NCBI GenBank assembly: GCA_937901455.1
Contig: CALDIA010000158.1
Span: 1-34,720, forward strand
Reading direction: 5' to 3'
Length of the DNA stretch: 34,720 bases
Origin: an uncultured Bacteroidales bacterium
GTDB taxonomy: Bacteria > Bacteroidota > Bacteroidia > Bacteroidales > WCHB1-69
The notes beneath the pieces are model-generated. The model was not told where the DNA came from, did no database searches, and saw nothing but the letters and a program-made list of their open reading frames with translations. This document shows, piece after piece, positions 23,840-30,657 of the stretch (positions are counted from its first letter, which is position 1; every line of letters begins with the position of its first letter). Both the position numbers and the translations under genes were made by a program.

Positions 23840-24204
23840 CCTTTGTTAATGATATGTTCCAAATAATCCTTCAGTTGCCGGAGGGCCTCCTTGGAAGCCT
23901 CCAAATGAAACTTGAAGGTATGATTGTCTGATAAAATAAGTTGTCGCTTGGACGGATTGATATAGTGCAGAAACTGTAGATTCACAATCAAGCTCTTGCC
24001 GATGCGCACAAACTCCTGTTCTTGGTCATGGAATTGCTTGTTGATCTGTTCTTCGATAACACCCAGTTGCAGTGTTACGGTCCGCTTCTCGCGGTCGCGG
24101 GTATAGATGTCCGAGTAATTACCGTCAGAAGTCACATAGATGAGACTTCCCGCTGGGATGCGGATCAGTTCATTGGCATTGGCAAGAATCAGGAAATCGG
24201 ACAT
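23836..24204 (-). CDS. Stand-alone LytTR DNA-binding domain regulator
   Basis: A 122-residue protein consisting almost entirely of a LytTR domain (ANELIRIPAGSLIYVTSDGNYSDIYTRD, EEQINKQFHDQEQEFVRIGKSLIVNLQFLHYINPSKRQLILSD). There is no receiver domain and no membrane segment. LytTR domains bind direct-repeat DNA sites with a beta-strand fold. The ATG at 24204 is preferred over a GTG two codons upstream, because the latter would leave almost no leader after the TACTTTTG promoter. The stop overlaps the next ATG. LytTR proteins without a receiver are often controlled by a coexpressed membrane protein, as in the LytTR regulatory systems of streptococci; here the neighbour is a single-pass NAGPA-like protein. 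Confidence 0.92.
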   Translation of the reverse strand: MSDFLILANANELIRIPAGSLIYVTSDGNYSDIYTRDREKRTVTLQLGVIEEQINKQFHDQEQEFVRIGKSLIVNLQFLHYINPSKRQLILSDNHTFKFHLEASKEALRQLKDYLEHIINKG

Positions 24205-24223
24205 ATACACACTTTGAGAAGTG

Positions 24224-24231
24224 CAAAAGTA
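24224..24231 (-). promoter_or_regulatory. -7 promoter element for the LytTR operon
   Basis: The minus strand reads TACTTTTG (TAnnTTTG), 19 bp before the ATG at 24204 and inside the 38-bp gap after the upstream gene's stop. The upstream part of the promoter would lie within that gene's last codons. Confidence 0.65.
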
Positions 24232-24242
24232 CGAAAAAATCC

Positions 24243-26633
24243 TTAACGCGATGCACGCAACTGTCGATCATTGTTTCCAGCCGCCTCATAATCTACCCAT
24301 TGGTCGCAGAAGAGTGCACGCACCTCCTTCTTGAACATCTCTTCTTTGAAGGTATAGGTACTTGAACCGTATTTTTTTTCTATCGTCACCTCATGTCTCA
24401 ACTGCCGGCGATACTTGCTATGTAGAATCCGGCATTTGAGGGAAAAGGTGTGGTCTTTATCATACTTTAGCGCCTTACTCACATACGCATCCACACGTTT
24501 CTGCATGGAGGCAAACTCTTTGTTGGCACCATTGTAATCCATATTGCCATCTATCCAACTATAGTTATTAGAATAAATCTGTTCATATCGGTTCAGAGCC
24601 CAAGCATAGCCGAGATTGCTTTGGAAGAGTGCCACGGCGTAGGCATAGGCCGCGCGGGCACGGGTCTCCGATTTAGAAGCGCCCCGCATCTCCTTGCGCA
24701 ATTGGAGCATCAAGTTGCAAAAAGTCTCTTTGGATGGGTGCTGGGCATACTCTGCAACGGGATTGAAGGCAAGACCATAATTACCCCGCACCTCTTTTTT
24801 CGTAATCCACCGCTCGGCAAAAGGGTTTCTATTACTATTGATATATGCAGCAATATTCTGCCTGCTCCGGAAGTCGGGTGAAACCTTCTGAAGGTAACGC
24901 AAGGCTGTGGCATATTGTTCGAGGCGCATGTAGCGGGTGCCTATGATTTCGTAAAAGTAGTTGAGTTCACGATAACTGTTCCTGACCACATACTTTTCTA
25001 TCGGTGTATGGCCTCCCGACTTCAAGAAAGCCACATACTTAACTATATCCTGCACTTTGGCTGTGTCCAAATATTCAAACAGATAGGTGCCATAGTCCAT
25101 ATTAAGTTCACTTGCTTTGTCGTCATATATCGCATGGCTGACAAAATTATTCCAATAATCTGAGGGCTTAATTGGGTCCTCTCCAGAGGAATACAGATTC
25201 TCGATGGTGCCACGATAAATCATAGGAATTTTGTAGTAACCCTCTTCGGTGGCTTCACAGCGGCCACCCCTCAAAAAGGATCGTTCCTCTTTATTGTAGC
25301 AGACTTGCTCCACATACAAATTCAGATAGGCGATGCTCTTATAGGCTTGACCCAATCTTTCAAAATGGGGTACTATGCCGAGGAAGATGGCATGACGAAG
25401 CATTTTCAGACGGTGAAGTTGTCGCGTAGGGGCATCATATTGCCCGTAATTGTATTCTGGATCGTATAAGCTGTTATTACGTATGTCGGCATTGACAAGG
25501 CCAATTAGCCATTTAAGGTCGGGATAGAGCAGCTCTTCATAGAGGCTATCAACATCCGTTCGGGTAGTGTTGAACAAGAGGCGCAACTGACGAATATTTT
25601 CCTTCACCATCGGGGTGCCCTTCATGCTTTCCGACTCATTCAGCAGCTGGATTGCGGATTCCATATCGTGATTCAGATAGGCAACGGCCGCTTGTGCCGA
25701 GCGCCACATGGCAAGGTTGCGGCTCTTGCCATCGGCCACCACCTCATCGGCTAAGGCGCTGAAGGCTGTAGCTTTCGAGTCATTGGGTTTATAGACAAAA
25801 CTGTTCACAAACTGCTGAATCATCACCTCCAGGGCTTTGCTGTTGGGTTGCTGGTTGTACACTTCCCGCATGATGGCGGGCGTATAGCTGAAATAATACG
25901 TGTTGCAATAGCCGATCTTGGCATACACCGTGGCGGCTTCGGATCTTTTGCCAAGACGCAGGAGTGCGCCCCCGTAATAATTCAGGCACTGGGTGCGCAA
26001 AGCGCTTTTAGGAATGCCAGCACCATATTTCCGCCACAAGTTCACGCACGCCTGAAACTCGCCATTATAGAAATGCATGCGCATTACCTGCAACACGTAG
26101 CGGTTCCTGATATCTTTGTTTGGGCAGTGCCGTATGTAACGCTCGTCCAACGACCTGACCTTATAGATGCTCAGGTCCATTTTCTGATTTCTGGGATCGG
26201 TGTCATCTACCCAATCTGAGGAAACTCTGTTTGAAACAGGATAGTACCAAACCGACGTTTTCCATAGTTCATTGGCAATACTGGTTGAGTCAGTAGCTTT
26301 AAGGCTCATCCAATACCGCAACGCTACTGTATCGTTATGCTGCATTAGATATGCAAAGAAAGCGTTGGACGTATGCTCATCCAGCAGGTACACTCTGTAC
26401 AAGGCATCTTCCACAAACTCACGCGGTATTTCCTCGTGGACATACTTGTGCCAGAAGTCAATGTTCTCCTCGCGAAATGCGCTGTCAAGATGCTCTTGCC
26501 AATTCCCGTCCATGGAATAACCGAGGTAGAACACATCGTGATATTTCGGGTTCACAGGAGCGTATGGACCGCAAGCCATGGATCGCAAGCAAGCCAGCAC
26601 TATAATGCTACATATAAAAAGCTTTGATTTCAT
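24243..26633 (-). CDS. Exported helical-repeat protein of unknown function (ACGPY N-terminus)
   Basis: I do not recognise a named family. The 796-residue protein starts with a signal sequence ending LACLRSMACGPYAP. Cleavage could be before Cys21 with or without lipidation; Cys15 is another candidate. The rest is alpha-helical, with many short helix-turn-helix units resembling degenerate TPR repeats, for example GEFQACVNLWRKYG, YYGGALLRLGKRSEAATVYAKIG and ATALRYLQKVSPDF. The start at 26633 is chosen because it places a basic MKSK n-region directly before the hydrophobic core; the frame is open 11 codons further. The start lies 26 bp inside the upstream gene, so the two are coupled. The protein may be a periplasmic or outer-membrane scaffold. 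Confidence 0.75.
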   Translation of the reverse strand: MKSKLFICSIIVLACLRSMACGPYAPVNPKYHDVFYLGYSMDGNWQEHLDSAFREENIDFWHKYVHEEIPREFVEDALYRVYLLDEHTSNAFFAYLMQHNDTVALRYWMSLKATDSTSIANELWKTSVWYYPVSNRVSSDWVDDTDPRNQKMDLSIYKVRSLDERYIRHCPNKDIRNRYVLQVMRMHFYNGEFQACVNLWRKYGAGIPKSALRTQCLNYYGGALLRLGKRSEAATVYAKIGYCNTYYFSYTPAIMREVYNQQPNSKALEVMIQQFVNSFVYKPNDSKATAFSALADEVVADGKSRNLAMWRSAQAAVAYLNHDMESAIQLLNESESMKGTPMVKENIRQLRLLFNTTRTDVDSLYEELLYPDLKWLIGLVNADIRNNSLYDPEYNYGQYDAPTRQLHRLKMLRHAIFLGIVPHFERLGQAYKSIAYLNLYVEQVCYNKEERSFLRGGRCEATEEGYYKIPMIYRGTIENLYSSGEDPIKPSDYWNNFVSHAIYDDKASELNMDYGTYLFEYLDTAKVQDIVKYVAFLKSGGHTPIEKYVVRNSYRELNYFYEIIGTRYMRLEQYATALRYLQKVSPDFRSRQNIAAYINSNRNPFAERWITKKEVRGNYGLAFNPVAEYAQHPSKETFCNLMLQLRKEMRGASKSETRARAAYAYAVALFQSNLGYAWALNRYEQIYSNNYSWIDGNMDYNGANKEFASMQKRVDAYVSKALKYDKDHTFSLKCRILHSKYRRQLRHEVTIEKKYGSSTYTFKEEMFKKEVRALFCDQWVDYEAAGNNDRQLRASR

Positions 26634-27624
26634 CTTCTGTATATTTTGAAAGTTGATTTTCATCAAGGTGGAAAAGCACCACAGGCATATTATTACGCTT
26701 TTGCACCATTTGTTTGACTCTCAGAATGGTCTCTGCCGACGGCAACTCATAGCGCACATAATGGGTGGGGCTCTTTGGATAGGTCATACGCATTTCATAG
26801 CGGTTGTCTTTCAAATGGTTGAACAAGGTCGTATCGGTAACGCTATAGTCTGACTTATTAAGCTGTGCAAAATGCTTGTCCTTATCAAATTCCACACACC
26901 ACGAGTAAACAGGGAGGGCCAACGCGAGGGGCAGATTATATTTCTTGAGATTCTTCAGATAGGGCTTCACATCCTTCACGTCCAAGATGGAATTGTCGGT
27001 TTCATAGTCTTTGAAATCGCCAGTATTGTAGCACATCAGCACACCATATGCCACCTCTGGCGGGTCTTGCGCCAACTGGTGGAGGCGAATAGTGGAAGAT
27101 ATTTTGATTTGTTTCTTAAAATAAGAGCGCAACACTGGTTCCACCTTCTTCAGAAATTGAAAATAATCATCGCGCGTGGAGGTAGTCCAATCACAGTCGA
27201 ACTGCACCTCCTCTATATCGATACCATGGTTTTGGCACATGGCATAGAGCCTATGCACAAGGTTGTCGGAAAAGGAGACGTATTCCTTGATGGCTTTAGG
27301 CGTGATGAAAATCACCGGAATTATCTCCACATCATCGGGAATGCACCCAAAAGAAGTAGTGGCCACGGGGGCACACTTGTCGTTGTATGCCAGGTGTTTG
27401 TTGACATCCACATCAAAAAAGCGCAGGTAGATTTTTTTGATATTATTTTGCAAAAGAAAATTCCTCTCATAATCATTCAGATAAAAAGAGGTTCGCCAAT
27501 AATAGACGGCATTTCCGTTCGGTTCTTTACCTATCCTCTTTGTTTCGAGATGATTAGCGAGAATATTGACGATAAGCACCACCAATATGGCCACAATAGG
27601 GAAGATAAAATCTATTTTTCTCAT
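26608..27624 (-). CDS. Membrane-anchored DUF3142-like protein (probable TIM-barrel glycoside-hydrolase-like fold)
   Basis: A 338-residue protein with one N-terminal membrane helix (about 5-24) and a large extracytoplasmic domain. It begins YYWRTSFYLNDYERNFLLQN and continues KKIYLRFFDVD, IPVIFITP, IEEVQFDCDWTTSTRDDYFQFLK, KISSTIRLHQL, AYGVLMCYNTGDF and NLPLALALPVYSW. This order of beta-strands carrying acidic residues is what a TIM-barrel glycosidase-like protein shows, and it resembles DUF3142 by eye. The aspartates of the FDCDW strand are candidates for a catalytic or binding site. The ATG at 27624 is chosen because it follows a TATTTTTG promoter; the frame is open to 27666. The downstream ACGPY gene overlaps it by 26 bp. 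Confidence 0.62.
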   Translation of the reverse strand: MRKIDFIFPIVAILVVLIVNILANHLETKRIGKEPNGNAVYYWRTSFYLNDYERNFLLQNNIKKIYLRFFDVDVNKHLAYNDKCAPVATTSFGCIPDDVEIIPVIFITPKAIKEYVSFSDNLVHRLYAMCQNHGIDIEEVQFDCDWTTSTRDDYFQFLKKVEPVLRSYFKKQIKISSTIRLHQLAQDPPEVAYGVLMCYNTGDFKDYETDNSILDVKDVKPYLKNLKKYNLPLALALPVYSWCVEFDKDKHFAQLNKSDYSVTDTTLFNHLKDNRYEMRMTYPKSPTHYVRYELPSAETILRVKQMVQKRNNMPVVLFHLDENQLSKYTEDEIKAFYM

Positions 27625-27650
27625 AGGGTTTCGGTTTTGAAATGCGGCGG

Positions 27651-27658
27651 CAAAAATA
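27651..27658 (-). promoter_or_regulatory. -7 promoter element for the DUF3142-like/ACGPY operon
   Basis: The minus strand reads TATTTTTG (TAnnTTTG), 26 bp before the ATG at 27624. It also shows that the upstream in-frame ATG at 27666 precedes the transcript. It is divergent from the sprT-like promoter 78 bp away. Confidence 0.68.
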
Positions 27659-27736
27659 CTCTTCATTTAAAGAGATCGCACCGCTCTCTTGTGCAGAATG
27701 TATGAATTGGCTTATTCATTGTATGAAATAAAAATT

Positions 27737-27744
27737 TATTTTTG
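27737..27744 (+). promoter_or_regulatory. -7 promoter element for the SprT-like gene
   Basis: TATTTTTG matches TAnnTTTG and ends 18 bp before the ATG at 27763. A start at 27742 would lie inside the promoter element, which rules it out. Confidence 0.68.
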
Positions 27745-27762
27745 CCTTTCAAAACAAGTAGC

Positions 27763-28449
27763 ATGAAACCGACAATTCCCTATCTCAAGCAGAAGTTTGA
27801 TGAATTCAACACGTTGTGTTTTGGCGGCAAGCTGGCGCCACTGCCCATCAAGCTCAGCGATGCCAAGACATATATGGGCAACGTAAGCTACCGAAAACGT
27901 CGGAAGATAAACGGGCAATGGGAATATTACGATTTCACCATGCGCATAAACACTCGGATAGACACCTCGGAAGAAGAGTTGGAGGACACGCTCTTGCACG
28001 AGATGATACACTATTACCTTTATGCCAACCATATTGATGACGGCAAACCGCACGGGCCTCATTTCCGGCAGATGATGCAGACATTGAACGAACGATACGG
28101 AAGGCACATCACCATATCGCACAAAAGCACCCAAGAGAGTCGCGCACAGATGTTGGGCACCAAGCCTACCAAGCACATCTTCGGCATCATAACCACCAAA
28201 AATGGCGAACGTTATGTGAAAGTGGTACCTCGCATACAGTCGCGAGTGCTCTACTTTCACAATGAGATGATGCGCACCGACAAAATATCTTCAATACAGT
28301 GGTATTTCTCTAACGACCCGTATTTCAATCAGTTCCCATCGTCTGTCTCCATGCGCGTTTTTTATTTTGATGAAGAAGAGATGACGCAACATCTGAAAGG
28401 TGCCATAAAGATACATTGCGACGGCAAAAGCCTCCGAATAGAAAAATAG
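27763..28449 (+). CDS. SprT-like zinc metalloprotease domain protein
   Basis: A 228-residue cytoplasmic protein with a SprT-like (SPRTN-type zincin) domain over about residues 5-105. The zinc site is HEMIH (H79, E80, H83) with a following HGPHF segment (H97/H100) supplying the third ligand. Upstream is FGGKLAPLPIKLSDAKTYMGNVSY, as in the family. A C-terminal region of about 120 residues is of unknown fold and has no zinc-ribbon cysteines. SprT-like domains are related to proteases of DNA-protein crosslinks; the bacterial role is largely unknown. The start at 27763 follows a TATTTTTG promoter. It is monocistronic and divergent from the DUF3142-like gene. Confidence 0.88.
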   Translation: MKPTIPYLKQKFDEFNTLCFGGKLAPLPIKLSDAKTYMGNVSYRKRRKINGQWEYYDFTMRINTRIDTSEEELEDTLLHEMIHYYLYANHIDDGKPHGPHFRQMMQTLNERYGRHITISHKSTQESRAQMLGTKPTKHIFGIITTKNGERYVKVVPRIQSRVLYFHNEMMRTDKISSIQWYFSNDPYFNQFPSSVSMRVFYFDEEEMTQHLKGAIKIHCDGKSLRIEK

Positions 28450-28566
28450 GCGAGCCAAATGCGGTGCAGCACAAGTATTTGTAAGAGAACAACTTGCTTG
28501 ATCTGTTTTATTAATATAAAGCTAATTATAAAAAAACAGGAAAAATCGCAGTCTAATTCTGGCAGT

Positions 28567-28608
28567 TTTTTCATCTCTGCAAGTATGGACCCATGCAGAG
28601 ATGAAAAA
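28567..28608. repeat. Perfect 15-bp inverted repeat with 12-bp loop
   Basis: The left arm TTTTTCATCTCTGCA (28567-28581) is the exact reverse complement of the right arm TGCAGAGATGAAAAA (28594-28608), with a 12-base spacer. It lies about 120 bp after the sprT-like gene. The T run is at the left end and the A run at the right on both strands, the reverse of a normal intrinsic terminator, so the A/T bases only lengthen the stem. It could still work as a transcript-end or processing hairpin, a protein-binding site or a small mobile-element remnant. Confidence 0.75.
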
Positions 28609-28627
28609 TAAGTAAATTTACTTATTT
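28606..28627. promoter_or_regulatory. 22-bp perfect AT-rich palindrome (possible operator)
   Basis: Positions 28606-28627 equal their reverse complement; the core is AAGTAAATTTACTT (28610-28623). The palindrome shares three bases with the right arm of the preceding inverted repeat. It sits about 120 bp before the TTG start of the beta-barrel gene, a plausible place for a dimeric regulator. A further TTTACTT follows at 28626-28632. A-rich composition makes some palindromes likely by chance, but not 22 bp. Confidence 0.55.
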
Positions 28628-28722
28628 ACTTTTACATTTTTTTTCCCGTAATTTGCATAGCATAAAAGTGTCATTCTCTGGAAGTGGGGGGGCATTATTA
28701 AAAGCATCACAATTTGGCACAC

Positions 28723-28730
28723 TATATTTA
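28723..28730 (+). promoter_or_regulatory. Weak candidate -7 element for the beta-barrel/giant-protein operon
   Basis: TATATTTA differs from TAnnTTTG only at the last base and ends 19 bp before the TTG start. TTTGG occurs about 10 bp upstream, too close for a standard -33. The remainder of the 300-bp gap (28450-28749) holds the two inverted repeats, otherwise AT-rich sequence and no reading frame I can support. Confidence 0.35.
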
Positions 28731-28749
28731 ACAATAAAGAACAGCGCTT

Positions 28750-30600
28750 TTGAAGAATAGATTTTTACTTTTTACGATTATCATGGTATGTTTTGTCCCG
28801 TTGGGCATTGGCCAGGGCATACGGGGCAAGATAAACGACATCAAGAAAGGCGATCCTTTGGCCATCAGTGGTTCGGTGGGTACGGGCTTGGGGATTTCCT
28901 ACAACTCCAACTATCCTTCGTGCACGCCGTTCTCTGCCAGCATCTATGCCAGCATGAACATATCCTTCTACAGTTTTCAGTTGCCCTTTTCGTTTTATTT
29001 TGCCAACAACACCACCTCGTTCAACTATCCGCAGTTGCCGACATGGCATTTGGGTTTCATGCCGACATGGCGCAACTGGAAGTTCCACATTGGCAGCAGC
29101 AGCATGCATTTTTCCAACTACACTTATTCGGGTTTGACCTTCTTGGGAGCGGGTGCGGAGTACCAAGGCAAATTGTTCCGCATGGGAGCCTTCGGGGGCT
29201 TGTTGCAGCAGGCCACGCGGACGAGGGGATACGATGACCGAACGGCCATTCAGCAGTTGGCCGACTCGTTGTTAGGTTTGAACGTGCCGCAATCCATCCT
29301 GCCCCAGTACCGCCGCGATGCCGTAGGTGTGAAGCTGGGTGTCGGCAATGCGCACAACTACATAGACTTCAGCTTTCTGAAAGCGAAAGACCGCATCAAG
29401 AGTCTGCCGGAGGAGTGGCGCGACACCATTGCACCACAAGACAACTTTGCCATCGGTCTGTCGGGGCGTTTTGCCATCAGGCGTTGGTTTGCTTTCACCG
29501 CCAACCTTGGCGCGAGCCTACACAATCCCGACCTGCGCGACTCCATCCGTTTGGAGGATTTCCAGAAGTATGAGCGTTATATCAACTGGCTCTTTACTCC
29601 GGGTAACGGCTTCAAGATTCGTTTTGCCGGTGACGCCGCCATGAACTTCATGAGCAAGGTCTTCAACGGCAGCCTCACCTACCGCTTCATCCAACCCGAC
29701 TACGTCTCCTTGGGGGCGCAAAACTTCAACCAGAATGCCCACAGTTTGGGCACCGTCATGAACTTCAACCTCTTCAAGGGACACTCCCATCTCGGCTTAG
29801 TGGGCTATATCCAGCGCGACAACATGAATCACAAACAGATGTACACCAACCAGGTGGCCACCTACTCGCTCAACTGGAACAATTCTATCGGCAATATCTT
29901 CAACATGGGTATCCTTTACAGCGGCATTAAGCAGGACCAATATGACGGCAGCGCCGCCGTGGTGGACTCCCTGCGCATCAACTCCATCGTACACACCGTC
30001 TCCCTGTCGCCCACCTTCACCATCGAAAAACAGCATACCCACACGTTGGGCTTGACGGGCAACTATGTGCAGAACAAGAATCTAAACCAACTGAGTTCCA
30101 ATATTTTGAACGTAAAAACCCTCAGCGTAGGCGCCGTATATGGCATCGACTTGTCAGAGATTCGCTTAAGCATCAACACCGGCTATGACTTCTCCCTGTC
30201 CTCCTCCGAGTATGCGAACTACCATGCGCATGGTCTGACCTTGGGGCTAAACTATCGCATCATGCAGAAAGAGAAACTCAACTGGACCATCAGCTACAAC
30301 GGATATGCCGCCTACAATATACAGAAAAATGATGGGGTCGCCAACGACTTTTCGCTGAGTAACAGTATTGGCAGTAACTTTAGTTATAAGAAGCATGCGG
30401 CATCGCTTTATCTTTCGTTGAGCAACTTCAGCGACATGGAGCGCATCGGTCAGCGCGTGCAGACCAGCTTGGACACTCGCTTCACCTTCTCCTACTCTTA
30501 CACTTTCGCTGCCCGGCTGGTCAAGAAGAAAACCAAAGAGCAACGTGAGGCCGCCCGTGTGGAACGCGCCACCAAAAAATTAGACAAGAATAAACTATAG
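28750..30600 (+). CDS. Outer-membrane beta-barrel protein of unknown function
   Basis: A 616-residue protein with signal peptide KNRFLLFTIIMVCFVPLGIGQG. The rest is rich in alternating hydrophobic and aromatic beta-strands typical of outer-membrane barrels (ISFYSFQLPFSFYFANNT, KFHIGSSSMHFSNYTYSGLTF, AHGLTLGLNYRIM, FTFSYSYTFAARL). The last strand ends at about residue 590 and is followed by a basic, helical tail of about 26 residues (KKKTKEQREAARVERA ... DKNKL), probably periplasmic. The start codon is TTG at 28750; the only nearby ATG (28783) would delete the basic n-region of the signal peptide. I do not recognise the family. The giant TANFOR-like gene follows after 57 bp, so the barrel may be its secretion pore or anchor; this is inference. 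Confidence 0.82.
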   Translation: MKNRFLLFTIIMVCFVPLGIGQGIRGKINDIKKGDPLAISGSVGTGLGISYNSNYPSCTPFSASIYASMNISFYSFQLPFSFYFANNTTSFNYPQLPTWHLGFMPTWRNWKFHIGSSSMHFSNYTYSGLTFLGAGAEYQGKLFRMGAFGGLLQQATRTRGYDDRTAIQQLADSLLGLNVPQSILPQYRRDAVGVKLGVGNAHNYIDFSFLKAKDRIKSLPEEWRDTIAPQDNFAIGLSGRFAIRRWFAFTANLGASLHNPDLRDSIRLEDFQKYERYINWLFTPGNGFKIRFAGDAAMNFMSKVFNGSLTYRFIQPDYVSLGAQNFNQNAHSLGTVMNFNLFKGHSHLGLVGYIQRDNMNHKQMYTNQVATYSLNWNNSIGNIFNMGILYSGIKQDQYDGSAAVVDSLRINSIVHTVSLSPTFTIEKQHTHTLGLTGNYVQNKNLNQLSSNILNVKTLSVGAVYGIDLSEIRLSINTGYDFSLSSSEYANYHAHGLTLGLNYRIMQKEKLNWTISYNGYAAYNIQKNDGVANDFSLSNSIGSNFSYKKHAASLYLSLSNFSDMERIGQRVQTSLDTRFTFSYSYTFAARLVKKKTKEQREAARVERATKKLDKNKL

Positions 30601-30657
30601 CCTTTCACCTTGAATGACAAAATAATTAATTGATAATAACAACAAAAAAAGATAAGT

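Noticed and set aside
28503..28541. Imperfect inverted repeat CTGTTTTAT ... ATAAAAAAACAG after the SprT-like gene
   Set aside because: The arms differ by three bases and are nearly all A/T in an AT-rich region, so a functional terminator cannot be supported.
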